Below, one piece after another: positions 1 to 6,900 of a stretch of DNA of 10,666 nt; positions within the stretch are counted from its first letter, which is position 1; the number at the start of each line of letters is the position of its first letter. The translations under genes and the position numbers were made by a program. The DNA is from Clostridia bacterium (lineage in GTDB: Bacteria; Bacillota_A; Clostridia; Peptostreptococcales; JAAYPU01): contig JAKSCF010000097.1 of assembly GCA_022360735.1 (NCBI GenBank), forward strand, positions 1 to 10,666, given 5' to 3'. The notes below the pieces were generated by a model. That model did no database searches, was not told the origin of the DNA, and was given only the letters and a program-made list of their open reading frames with translations.

Positions 1-112
1 TAAAAATGTTAAATAATCTAAAGGGTTTTTAACAAGATTAAAGAAGTAATAATATGATAGAAATACAAGTATAGAGAAAAAACTCCTATATATCAAGAGT
101 TTACTATAAAAA

Positions 113-261
113 ATGGGGCTATTGATGTCCGGCAAACCCGTTGGGACATGCTCTCTGTCACAAAGCTTGCAATGAGTAAGGCAAGTATGGGTGGTGCAAA
201 CCTTGCGCCAGACCTTTCGGCACGAGTACGTCTGGAACACTAGGAACGTTAGCTGATATTG
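113..261 (+). repeat. attC-like structured element A
   Basis: The right core GTTAGCT (248-254) is followed by GATATT, matching the shared GTTA-NNN-GAMAT pattern. The interior is strongly folded. ATGTCC 125-130 pairs with GGACAT 144-149, CTTGC 166-170 with GCAAG 181-185, GGTGCAA 193-199 with TTGCGCC 203-209 (one G-T pair), and CCAGAC 208-213 with GTCTGG 230-235; the last two share bases and are alternatives. Its TGTCAC...GCTTGCAATG segment (156-174) recurs in element K, so A and K are relatives. No clean left TAAC core is seen, so the left boundary is uncertain and probably eroded. The first 112 bases of the window hold no gene I can support. Confidence 0.5.
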
Positions 262-300
262 CCCATTTCTGCAAAATAAATATAAATTGGAGGATAATGT

Positions 301-735
301 ATGAATAGAGAAAATGAAGATAAAGGAATTATTGTAAAAGCGGGAGAAATTGTTGAGAAAAACACTGGTATTGCAACCTATTGTGTATTGTCACTTATTG
401 ACTTGGATGGGTACCCAACAGCTTCCACGATAACTGCCTCAAAAGCTGATGGAATCAACTGGATTAATTTCTGCACAGGATTTGGAAACACCAGAACTAA
501 CAGAATTAGCGAGTGTAACCTTGCAAGTGTTTGTTTTAACTCTAGTGATTACAATATCACCCTTGTAGGTGCAATAGAGGTTTTAACAGACCCTGTAGTA
601 AAGAAAGAAATGTGGTATGGTGGACTGGTTAATCATTTTAATGGGCCTGAAGACCCTAACTATTGCGTATTGCATTTTAAGACAGAACGTTATAATTTAT
701 TGGTCGATTGGAAAGAAGTAAGAGGAACAATGTGA
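301..735 (+). CDS. Pyridoxamine 5'-phosphate oxidase-fold flavoprotein
   Basis: A complete 144-residue protein of the PPOX-like split beta-barrel family, whose small members bind FMN, F420 or heme and act in redox or stress responses; the substrate is unknown. Visible hallmarks are an N-terminal helix, the strand-turn GYPTAS (37-42), the segment FCTGFGNTRTNRI (57-69) where cofactor phosphate contacts are usual, the strand NITLVGAIEV (85-94), and the C-terminal strands VLHFKTERYNLLVDW (123-137). The ATG at 301 has GGAGG (289-293) seven bases upstream. The length is normal for the compact general-stress-protein-26-like branch. It lies between attC-like elements A and B and looks like a single-gene cassette. 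The family call is from residue pattern; enzymatic activity is inference. Confidence 0.8.
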   Translation: MNRENEDKGIIVKAGEIVEKNTGIATYCVLSLIDLDGYPTASTITASKADGINWINFCTGFGNTRTNRISECNLASVCFNSSDYNITLVGAIEVLTDPVVKKEMWYGGLVNHFNGPEDPNYCVLHFKTERYNLLVDWKEVRGTM

Positions 736-806
736 AACTCTCCCACTAAAAGCTATAGAATCAATATTAGAAACAAGAAATCCAAAAAAAAAACAATGGT
801 TTCTGA

Positions 807-893
807 ATGCTTAGAACAATTAGAAGTATTTTAGAAGGAGTTGCAGGCAGTGTTGTAGCTTCTGGATTGATATATAAAATTAATTTGTTTTAA
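807..893 (+). CDS. Possible 28-residue hydrophobic peptide
   Basis: A small ORF (MLRTIRSILE..., ending GLIYKINLF) with a basic N-terminus and a hydrophobic glycine/valine/alanine centre that could span or lie in a membrane. Its ATG follows directly on an in-frame TGA, and I see no good ribosome binding site, so it may be the tail of a decayed gene. It is the only coding-like segment between the PPOX gene and element B; the rest of 736-950 is AT-rich sequence in which I see nothing. Confidence 0.2.
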   Translation: MLRTIRSILEGVAGSVVASGLIYKINLF

Positions 894-941
894 AGTTTAA
901 TTGTATTTTACATTAAGCTTAGTTAGTTATAGATAGTGCCG

Positions 942-1069
942 TTGGCATCATCACATAACAAAATATTTCCGGTTCCGTTCTTTCGTCTCTGCACCCAAAT
1001 CCAGCAACCCAAGATAGAAATTATCTAAGGGTTGCTGGACTTCGGAAATACACATACATTAGACACAAT
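942..1069 (+). repeat. attC-like structured element B
   Basis: The left core is CATAAC (954-959). The stem TATTTCCG (964-971) pairs exactly with CGGAAATA (1043-1050). An inner stem CCAGCAACCC (1001-1010) pairs with GGGTTGCTGG (1029-1038), capped by AGATA/TATCT. The right core position reads ATTAGAC (1058-1064) instead of GTTAGAC, so the G at the expected cleavage position is substituted. The centre (TTCCG...CACCCAAAT-CCAGCAACCC) is nearly the same as in element L and partly shared with F and G, defining a subfamily. Orientation matches the genes. Confidence 0.6.
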
Positions 1070-1103
1070 ATTACTAGTTTTTTTGAGAGGTGAAGTATGA
1101 ATT

Positions 1104-1910
1104 ATGGATATTGTATGCTTGAAAAATAACAAACAAGCCTTTTATACAATTTTTCAGTTTTTAAATATGAGTGAAGTTGAAAGAGAAAAATATAAAAATA
1201 ATCTTATTTGTATTGAATGTGGAAAAAATGCTTTTTATAAAAGGCCAGCAAAAGATGGAAAAAAAGCTTGCTTTGCTGCAAGACACGTAATAGGTTGTAA
1301 ACAGTCAAGTACTCATAGGGGTAATTATAGTGAAGGAAAAGAAGAAGTAAGCGAAATTAATGTAAATACTTCGTTTTTTGAAGTATCATGGAATTATGCT
1401 AATAGTTTTAAAAATAGAGTTGAGGGAGATAATTATGAAACTAGTTACTATAGTGGAAAAAATATAAAAAAATATATTAAGAAATCTGCAATTCAAAAAA
1501 ACATGAAAATAAGTTTAAACCAAATATTGAAATTTGCAGAATATAATGTAATTAAGGATCAGGACATAGTGATTAATTTATTACATGAATTTAAATTATT
1601 AAAAGATGTTGTTTTACATATGAAAGAAATCAGTGATAACTATTTAGATAGCTATAATTTTTATTGGGGTAAAATTCATAATTTTAATGAGAATTGGCTT
1701 AACACTGATTATGATAATAAAATAAGTATATTAATTGATAACGCAATAAGAAAGAAATTTTGGGATTTATATAAAAAGAGGTTATATAAAGTTTTAAAAA
1801 ATAATTCATTTATAGTTTTTGGAATAGTTAAAAAAACAAAGAATGATAACTATTATATTATCGTTAAAGATTTAAAGAAGTTATATTTCCGTAAATCAAG
1901 GCGCCCGTAA
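1104..1910 (+). CDS. Unrecognised protein with N-terminal C2HC zinc-finger-like motif
   Basis: 268 residues, very AT-rich and rich in Lys, Asn, Tyr and Ile. I do not recognise the family. Near the N-terminus, C36-x2-C39 and H61-x3-C65 form a CxxC-x21-HxxxC arrangement around NAFYKRP and CFAARH, reminiscent of the N-terminal zinc ribbon of CoiA-like competence nucleases. The remainder (about 75-268) is charged and probably helical, with no nuclease motif visible to me. The C-terminus ends KSRRP just before the left core of element C, so the tail may be shaped by the cassette junction. GAGAGGTGAAG upstream sits closer to an alternative ATG at 1097 that opens only a 10-codon ORF, so the start at 1104 is reasonable but not certain. 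Its lower GC than its neighbours suggests a separate origin. Confidence 0.5.
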   Translation: MDIVCLKNNKQAFYTIFQFLNMSEVEREKYKNNLICIECGKNAFYKRPAKDGKKACFAARHVIGCKQSSTHRGNYSEGKEEVSEINVNTSFFEVSWNYANSFKNRVEGDNYETSYYSGKNIKKYIKKSAIQKNMKISLNQILKFAEYNVIKDQDIVINLLHEFKLLKDVVLHMKEISDNYLDSYNFYWGKIHNFNENWLNTDYDNKISILIDNAIRKKFWDLYKKRLYKVLKNNSFIVFGIVKKTKNDNYYIIVKDLKKLYFRKSRRP

Positions 1911-2092
1911 TACTTCGTCTAACAATGTTTTTGCGCAAGGTCGCTCTAAGGAAGTAAAAGCTTAGGGCAATGAGCTCCACACCTTCTCGCTAACCGAGTC
2001 AGTAGCTGCATTAGGCGTTCGCAGGCTCACAGCCATGAGCAGCTTCCTGTAGAGCTCGAAGGCGTCGCAAACACGAAACCTTTAATTGAAAT
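1911..2092 (+). repeat. attC-like structured element C
   Basis: The left core GTCTAAC (1917-1923) matches RYYYAAC exactly. It is followed by AAT and the stem arm GTTTTTGCG (1927-1935), which pairs with CGCAAACAC (2066-2074) with one mismatch. GAAAC follows, then a degenerate right core CTTTAAT where sister elements E and I have GTTATAT/GTTATAA. The downstream flank TGAAAT is still recognisable. The centre is GC-rich relative to the genes and shares the CTAACCGAGTC-type segment (1990-2000) with element E. It belongs to the C/E/I subfamily. The right core mutation would be expected to weaken or abolish recombination at this junction. Confidence 0.6.
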
Positions 2093-2139
2093 ACCCTAAG
2101 ATTGTATGCCAATGTAAGGTAGGAAGGATGAGGAAGTAT

Positions 2140-2883
2140 ATGCAAGATAAATCAAGCAATAATTTAACCGGTGGTAATATGAACTCTCCTATCTTAAACA
2201 ATTATTTGATATATAAAGAGGCTACTATAGCTACAAGTACAATACACAACCTATTGTGTTATGTTAGGTCTCAAGGAATTGATTGGGTGTCAGAATCGTT
2301 TGGTTTAAACTCTGATGGGAAACATGTCTTATCATATATTGAAGGCATTGTTCCACATGAAGTTCTAGATTGGATTTGGGATGAAGATATATTAAAAGAC
2401 GTTGCTTTAAAATTAAGACAATGGCATGATGCTACTGTTAACTTCAAATATAAACCAGCTCGTTGGTTGCTAGATAATGATGAAATTAATGAAGTTATTT
2501 GTCATAATGACTTTGCCCCATATAATTGTGTCTTTAAGCATAATAGATTTATAGGATTAATTGATTTTGATGTATGTTCACCAGGATCAAGAATATGGGA
2601 TATTTCTTATACTGTTTATAGATTTATACCATTTTTCCCAGATAAAAAGAAAGAAATATATTATGAAGTATCACCATTTTCAAAAGAACTTATGATGAGT
2701 CGACTTAAAATATTTCTGAATGAATATAGCTGTGGTGAAAAAGGATTTTTATATGACGAAAAAAGACTTAAGGTGCTTGCAAATTGGTCAGAATCATATG
2801 GCTTGCAGATTAAAAATCAAGAAATTTTAAAAAACGCAAAAATGTATTCGTTGCATGCAAAATGGGTTAAAAGTCTTTTGTGA
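2140..2883 (+). CDS. Aminoglycoside phosphotransferase (APH)-family kinase
   Basis: A compact kinase of the APH/choline kinase superfamily, which transfers ATP gamma-phosphate to small-molecule hydroxyls. The Brenner-type catalytic loop HNDFAPYN lies at residues 122-129 (D124 catalytic base, N129 metal ligand), and the metal-binding IDFD at 141-144 replaces the DFG equivalent. The N-lobe is short; LSYIEGIVP is the hinge-like segment and LRQWHD precedes the catalytic lobe. With this start it has 247 residues. An upstream in-frame TTG at 2086 falls inside the edge of element C. ATGs at 2128 and 2140 are more plausible, both near GGAAGG or GGATGAGG purine tracts, so the exact start is open. The substrate cannot be read from sequence: many such proteins are annotated as resistance enzymes without proof. 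It is a single-gene cassette between elements C and D. Confidence 0.8.
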   Translation: MQDKSSNNLTGGNMNSPILNNYLIYKEATIATSTIHNLLCYVRSQGIDWVSESFGLNSDGKHVLSYIEGIVPHEVLDWIWDEDILKDVALKLRQWHDATVNFKYKPARWLLDNDEINEVICHNDFAPYNCVFKHNRFIGLIDFDVCSPGSRIWDISYTVYRFIPFFPDKKKEIYYEVSPFSKELMMSRLKIFLNEYSCGEKGFLYDEKRLKVLANWSESYGLQIKNQEILKNAKMYSLHAKWVKSLL

Positions 2884-2890
2884 GGGTAAC

Positions 2891-3017
2891 GGTCACATCA
2901 CTTAACAGCGTATTTACACAAGGGTGCTTTCTGAATAAAGCATATAAATATTGATGCACCAAAATCCTTCATTAAGGGCAGCCGCCCCAAAATTCAGGAA
3001 CTTGTTAGATGAAAGAG
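2891..3017 (+). repeat. attC-like element D with consensus core boxes
   Basis: The left core ACTTAAC (2900-2906) fits RYYYAAC and the right core GTTAGAT (3004-3010) fits GTTRRRY, so both ends match the integron consensus. GAAAG follows the right core. The interior is less clearly paired than in other elements: GGTGC (2923-2927) can pair with GCACC (2956-2960), but the L-type stem is eroded. The left part (CTTAACAGCGTATTTACA) resembles the half element J upstream of the GNAT at 7697. It lies 16 bases after the APH stop codon. Confidence 0.55.
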
Positions 3018-3179
3018 TGATATCATTTCAGAGAATTACTCTGTGGTCATTGATACACAATTTTTTAAAGTAGCAGTTTACTGCAATTATGATGTAACAT
3101 TTTTAAATATAATAGAACTTGTCCATAGGATAGAAATCAATTTGATTATCTTAATAAAGACAGTTATAAGGAGAATAAA

Positions 3180-3776
3180 ATGATACGGGAAAATACTCCT
3201 ATAATTAAAACTGAAAGACTTATTTTACGTAAATTTACACAGGATGACGTAGAAGCTCTATTTGAAATTTTAAGTTGTAAGGAAGTAAATACATTTCTAC
3301 CATGGCTTCCTCTAAAAACTCTTGATGAAGTAAAGGCGTTTTTAAAGGAACGTTTTTTGGCTTATTACGATAAACCATCAATTTACCGCTACGCCATTTG
3401 TCTGAAAGAGGACGATAAGCCTATTGGTTATGTGTGGCTTTCTGATAATGAAAGTTGTGATTTTGGGTATGGACTGAAAAAAGAATTTTGGCATAAAGGT
3501 ATTGTTAGTGAGGCGACAAAAGGGGTAGTAGAAATAATTAAAAAAGCAGGTTACAAATATATCACAGCTACTCACGATATAAATAACCCAAGAAGCGGCG
3601 AGGTGATGAAAAGACTGGGCATGAGCTATAAATACTCCTATGTAGAGCAGTGGCAACCTAAAGATATACCAGTAACTTTTCGAATGTATCAGCTCAATTT
3701 TGATGGAAAGAGTGATAGAACTTATTTAGAATATTGGAATCGACATGAAAATCATTTTATAGAGAAGAATGTGTAA
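3180..3776 (+). CDS. GNAT N-acetyltransferase, RimJ/RimL-like
   Basis: 198 residues with the full GNAT fold. The N-terminus TERLILRKFTQDD (11-23) is the classic beta1-alpha1 of the RimJ/RimL/Acetyltransf_3 group. The acetyl-CoA site (motif A) is YGLKKEFWHKGIVSEA (97-112), and motif B contains NPRSGEVMKRLGM (136-148). Relatives acetylate protein N-termini or small molecules, and many are unassigned. GGAG lies about seven bases before the ATG. The C-terminal extension after about residue 175, ending NRHENHFIEKNV, is longer than the core fold. It is a single-gene cassette between D and E, codirectional with its neighbours. The substrate is unknown; drug acetylation is possible but not shown. Confidence 0.8.
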   Translation: MIRENTPIIKTERLILRKFTQDDVEALFEILSCKEVNTFLPWLPLKTLDEVKAFLKERFLAYYDKPSIYRYAICLKEDDKPIGYVWLSDNESCDFGYGLKKEFWHKGIVSEATKGVVEIIKKAGYKYITATHDINNPRSGEVMKRLGMSYKYSYVEQWQPKDIPVTFRMYQLNFDGKSDRTYLEYWNRHENHFIEKNV

Positions 3777-3895
3777 GATACAATTCATTTTGTAAAAATT
3801 CTTTTAACTAACCAGGTAATACTTTTACTGATCAATAGAACGGTTAAGATAGGTAGAGATATGAATAATAGTTTAACAAAATAATTGAAGGCGTT

Positions 3896-4103
3896 GGAGA
3901 GTGATATCTCTAACAATGTGTTTGCGTTTGTTCGGGTAGGGAGTTCTTACGGGTTGCAAGGGGTATTCCTAAATGGTCACCCTCACACATTCCCCAGTTA
4001 ATCGAGTCGGCAGCACCTCTAACCTAAGACAGGAGCTATCTACGGTTAGAGAACTACCTGTAATGCTGGGAAACGTCGCAAACACGAAACGTTATATGAA
4101 ATC
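3896..4103 (+). repeat. attC-like element E (best-preserved long example)
   Basis: The left core CTCTAAC (3908-3914) is followed by AAT, then stem arm GTGTTTGCG (3918-3926). The exact complement CGCAAACAC (4077-4085) is followed by GAAAC and right core GTTATAT (4091-4097). The spacers differ (three versus five bases), so the folded single strand would carry unpaired bases, as attC sites do. GATATC (3903-3908) on the left mirrors GAAATC (4098-4103) on the right. An inner stem CTCTAACC (4017-4024) pairs with GGTTAGAG (4044-4051). It is about 190 bases from core to core. The sequence just upstream (GAAGGCGTTGG, 3887-3897) resembles the right arm of the same family. The rest of 3777-3895 shows nothing recognisable. 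Confidence 0.75.
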
Positions 4104-4181
4104 AAAAAAAATCATAAAATGATAATCAAAAACATTATGATATATTTTAAGATCACATAACTTTTATATTAAGGAGTAATA

Positions 4182-4802
4182 ATGGATATTATTTTGCCTG
4201 ATGAAATTGGTAGACATTATAATAAAATAGCAGATATTTTTGAACAAAAAAGGTCTTTAACAATAGGTCTAGATTATGTACAGAAATTTTTGTATTTATT
4301 ACTTTCTAAACTAAAAAAATCAAATCCATATATTATTTTGGATATTGGTTGTGGCACAGGAATACCTTTGACCAGGCATTTAGTTTTATCTGGAGCAAAG
4401 GTGATTGGGTTAGACATTTCAACTGAAATGATAGAAAAAGCAAGAATAAATGTTCCTAATGCATCTTTTATTAAGGGTGATATCTTAACAAGTAAAATAG
4501 AAAGAAAATTTGATGGAATTATAGCATGGGATTCACTTTTTCATATTCCACTTGATCGACAAGAAAATATAATCAAAAAAATTATTGGATTGCTTAATAC
4601 AAATGGAGTATTTCTTTTTACTGCAGGCGGAAAATATGGTGAATTAGTAACCGATATGTTTGATGAAAAATTTTATTATAGTTCATTATCTAAGGATCAG
4701 TATAAAAACATATTAGAAAAAGAGAAGTGTCAAGTGATTATAAATGAGATAGATAATCCCAGAAGTCATGGGCATCGTGTAATTTGTTGCAGAAAAAGCT
4801 AG
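4182..4802 (+). CDS. Class I SAM-dependent methyltransferase
   Basis: 206 residues with a Rossmann-type methyltransferase core. Motif I is ILDIGCGTG (52-60), the glycine loop that binds S-adenosylmethionine. The acidic residue after beta2 is D78 in VIGLDIS. KGD (98-100) marks the adenine contact region, and AWDSLFHIP (115-123) is the post-motif strand typical of the small-molecule methyltransferase_11/25 group. The C-terminal part DNPRSHGHRVICCRKS forms the last strands. AAGGAG lies a few bases before the ATG. It is a complete gene and the sole gene of its cassette between E and F; the stop codon abuts the left edge of element F. The substrate is unknown. Confidence 0.8.
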   Translation: MDIILPDEIGRHYNKIADIFEQKRSLTIGLDYVQKFLYLLLSKLKKSNPYIILDIGCGTGIPLTRHLVLSGAKVIGLDISTEMIEKARINVPNASFIKGDILTSKIERKFDGIIAWDSLFHIPLDRQENIIKKIIGLLNTNGVFLFTAGGKYGELVTDMFDEKFYYSSLSKDQYKNILEKEKCQVIINEIDNPRSHGHRVICCRKS

Positions 4803-4942
4803 GGATATTGAGATTTAAAAAAGCTGACTTCCTATAAAATGATATTAAGGTTCCGCTATGCTACACCAAAATTCATTTGGCAAGTGCAATCGCCTTAAGC
4901 CTCATGAACTTCTTAAATCTCAGGAATGTTATAAGACATTGT
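4801..4942 (+). repeat. attC-like element F, left core eroded
   Basis: A perfect 10-bp outer stem is formed by TGAGATTTAA (4809-4818) and TTAAATCTCA (4913-4922). The right core GTTATAA (4928-4934) is followed by GACATT, matching the shared GTTA-NNN-GAMAT pattern. No TAAC is present where the left core should be; GCTAGGGATA occupies it and overlaps the methyltransferase stop codon. The internal TTCCGCT...CTACACC segment (4850-4866) resembles the same part of elements G and L, assigning F to the B/F/G/L subfamily. Confidence 0.55.
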
Positions 4943-5043
4943 CCCATCATTTTTGGTAGTCCTCTTGGGTAAAAAAGGGAATGGGTATTTATGCTTAATA
5001 ATGCTAGCTAGAATATAGTTAAAGTAAGAAGAAATAGGAGGCA

Positions 5044-5390
5044 ATGAGTGTGGAAAGTTTTGGGTTATTTATAAGTGCTATAATTCAGGTTATTATATTT
5101 TCAATCATACCAAATCATCACTAAAGCAAAATGGTATTTACCTTACGGTTGATTGGCCACTTCTCCAAGTACTTTGGACGTCATTTATAGGAAATAAGAA
5201 AATAATATTTGGAACAGCAAGTCAAAATATTGATGACCTTATTTTTATTAGAAAGCTTGTTGAGACAGGAAAGTTAAAATCGGTCATTGATAGAAGTTTT
5301 TCATTAGAACAGATTGTTGAAGCACATAGGTATGTTGAAAAAGGTCATAAAAAGGGAAATGTAATCATAACCGTGGAACATGATGATTAA
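5044..5390 (+). pseudogene. Composite pseudogene: CPBP-like 5' end joined to MDR alcohol dehydrogenase 3' end
   Basis: Two unrelated gene pieces are joined here. From ATG 5044 (or GTG 5050, better spaced from AGGAGG at 5036-5041), the frame reads a hydrophobic start containing GLFISAIIQVIIFSIIP, very like the first membrane helix of CPBP (CAAX-type) intramembrane protease homologues. That frame stops at 5122-5124. From about 5112, in another frame, the sequence reads LKQNGIYLTVDW, then FGTASQNIDDLIFIRKLV, ending GNVIITVEHDD at the TAA 5388-5390. This is the C-terminal third of a medium-chain NAD(P)-dependent alcohol dehydrogenase or quinone oxidoreductase. The catalytic and nucleotide-binding parts are absent. 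The junction is near 5110-5115. At most a short membrane peptide could be made. Confidence 0.6.
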
Positions 5391-5548
5391 GCCTAACATA
5401 TTAAGAGATAGTAGGTTAAAAATTTTTTCCCAAGCACTTCATACAACAACCGATATGAGGTTTCGCTCCTTTCAGTCACTACACCCAAATTGTACTCTCT
5501 TTGGTCGTGCAACTTCTCATATCGGCAAACGTTACGTTAGCTGACATC
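5391..5548 (+). repeat. attC-like element G, possibly two overlapping sites
   Basis: The stem CCGATATGAG (5450-5459) pairs exactly with CTCATATCGG (5516-5525). The right side carries GTTACGTTAGCT, with two GTTA cores five bases apart (5531 and 5536), followed by GACATC. The near left core is ACAAC (5443-5447). A perfect RYYYAAC box, GCCTAAC (5391-5397), sits immediately after the dehydrogenase stop codon, about 50 bases further left, and may be the left half of another site. The centre TTTCGCTCCTTTC...ACACCCAAAT is shared with B and L. Confidence 0.6.
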
Positions 5549-5627
5549 CAGCTGAATTTGGGCGGTTTTCTCAAATAAATCCTAAGTTTGTATTTAATGT
5601 AGATACATTATGAAAGGAAGATGGCAG

Positions 5628-6041
5628 ATGGAAACGATACAATACAGATTTTCAAAAGAAATAGATAAAGATCAAGTTATTAGTTTATATGAAGATGCTG
5701 GATGGACGAGTTATACCAAAGACCCCGAGAAACTTATGAAGGCATTATATCATTCTTTAATGGTAATCAGTGCATGGGATAATGAGCGACTAGTTGGGCT
5801 GATACGTGTAGTAGGTGATGGTTTAGTAATACTTTACATTCAGGATATTTTAGTTTTAAATGACTACAAACGAAAAGGAATTGGAAAAATTCTTATGAAT
5901 TATATTTTTAGCAAATATAAGGAAGTAAGACAGAAAGTTTTATTGACAGAGGATTCAAAAGAAACTAGGGGCTTTTATGAGTCAATGGGCTTTAAGTCAT
6001 GTGATGATGGAATAACAGTAGCATTTGCAATTCAAGAATAG
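5628..6041 (+). CDS. GNAT N-acetyltransferase (small)
   Basis: 137 residues from the ATG at 5628, preferred over an in-frame ATG at 5610 because AAGGAAG (5614-5620) lies seven bases before it. Acetyl-CoA binding motif A is LVLNDYKRKGIGKILM (75-90) with the Q/R-x-x-G-x-G/A signature RKGIGK. Motif B/C is TEDSKETRGFYESMGFK (107-123), where the FYESMGF helix-turn is typical. The N-terminal YEDAGWTSYT (21-30) marks a widespread Firmicutes GNAT branch of unknown substrate. It is complete and the only gene between G and H. The following 6042-6245 is AT-rich, and I see no gene in it. Confidence 0.8.
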   Translation: METIQYRFSKEIDKDQVISLYEDAGWTSYTKDPEKLMKALYHSLMVISAWDNERLVGLIRVVGDGLVILYIQDILVLNDYKRKGIGKILMNYIFSKYKEVRQKVLLTEDSKETRGFYESMGFKSCDDGITVAFAIQE

Positions 6042-6246
6042 ATTTGATTATATTATTGAACAAACCTAGATAGATCATCTTCGCGTAATATTTTTGGTGT
6101 TTATAAAATATTCCTAATCAATTTTAAAACTTCAAAAAAATGTCTAGATTCAAGTAAGATATTACTCTGAACTGAAAAAGAGAAAATCGTCAAATAATAA
6201 ATGGCTTAATTAAATAAGCAAACAAAGAAAGTGATTTGTAAAGTGA

Positions 6247-6340
6247 GTTGCTGGACGTCAGCTAACAGCGAATTGGCGACATGGCCAGAATCAAGGTAGG
6301 ATGGCACACGTTGCCAATTCGCGGAACGTTAGGAGACATC
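6247..6340 (+). repeat. attC-like element H (short, near-canonical)
   Basis: This is the most compact site, about 75 bases from core to core. The left core is GCTAAC (6261-6266), followed by A and stem arm GCGAATTGGC (6268-6277). The perfect 10-bp complement GCCAATTCGC (6313-6322) is followed by GGAAC and right core GTTAGGA (6328-6334), then GACATC. The spacer lengths (1 versus 5) give asymmetric unpaired bases. GACGTC (6254-6259) on the left mirrors GACATC on the right. Upstream, GTTGCTGGAC (6247-6256) matches the inner right arm of elements B and L and may be a relic of another site. An apical GCCA/TGGC stem (6284-6287, 6302-6305) is possible. Confidence 0.75.
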
Positions 6341-6367
6341 ACATAATTAATTGTGGGAGGTTTACTT

Positions 6368-6727
6368 GTGATTAAATATAAAGTGATTAAGAGTAGAACA
6401 AACGAGTTTATAAATCCTATTACAGTCCATAAAAATGAGAAAGTTGTTTGTGTAGAGGAATCTAATGGAGATGGAGTCTGGGCAGGATGGGTATTATGCA
6501 AAACTGAGAACAATCAGGGTTGGATACCTTATCAAATAATTGAAAGACAAGGTAAAGTCGGAATTATATTAGAGGATTATTGTGCAATTGAATTTGATCT
6601 TGAAGTTAATGAAATTTTAGTTATGGAGAAGGAATTGAACGGTTGGATTTGGTGCTATAAAGAGGGCGATCCCAACATTAAAGCATGGGCTCCGTTGAAT
6701 CATATTGAAATTTTTGGTCAGAGCTAA
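6368..6727 (+). CDS. Small protein with two SH3-like domains
   Basis: 119 residues starting at GTG 6368, chosen because GGAGG (6356-6360) is seven bases upstream; a further GTG at 6353 lies upstream of that site. The protein appears to be two consecutive SH3-like barrels. The first (about 1-57) has AGWVLCKTENNQGWIP, with GW...GWIP spacing; the second (about 58-115) has NGWIWCYKEG followed by KAWAPLNHIE. Tryptophans at equivalent positions support an internal duplication. There is no signal peptide or membrane segment, so it is probably cytosolic. Bacterial proteins of this type are usually annotated as SH3 domain proteins of unknown binding partner. It lies about 34 bases after the right core of H. 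ACAATTGA (6739-6746) and TCAATTGT (6757-6764) downstream form an 8-bp hairpin without a T tract. Confidence 0.65.
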   Translation: MIKYKVIKSRTNEFINPITVHKNEKVVCVEESNGDGVWAGWVLCKTENNQGWIPYQIIERQGKVGIILEDYCAIEFDLEVNEILVMEKELNGWIWCYKEGDPNIKAWAPLNHIEIFGQS

Positions 6728-6900
6728 GAAAGACATAAACAATTGAAATGTATAACTCAATTGTGTCCCGATATGCGAGGTTGTTGTTAATGAGAAAAAG
6801 ATATTTGGAACAAAATTGTAGTACATAATAAATATTTTGCATCTTCAAGAAGTACATTACGAACTTTGGCAGTGCTCAAATAGTAACGTGGTGCTGAGTA

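Noticed and set aside
2086..2139. Longer N-terminus for the APH-family kinase from TTG 2086
   Set aside because: The extension begins at the edge of element C, has no ribosome site, and is cysteine/lysine-rich unlike kinase N-lobes.
3142..3170. Promoter TTGATT-17-TATAAG before the GNAT at 3180
   Set aside because: The spacing is good, but transcription would begin at or after the ribosome binding site, giving a leaderless message; more likely chance in AT-rich DNA.
3378..3656. Reverse-strand ORF inside the GNAT gene
   Set aside because: It lies wholly within a well-supported coding region and its translation looks like a shadow.
6739..6764. Intrinsic terminator after the SH3-like gene
   Set aside because: The 8-bp stem is AT-rich and is followed by GTCCCG rather than a T tract.
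6262..6826. Two reverse-strand ORFs over the SH3-like gene
   Set aside because: They are antisense to a supported gene with a good start site; no family features are visible.
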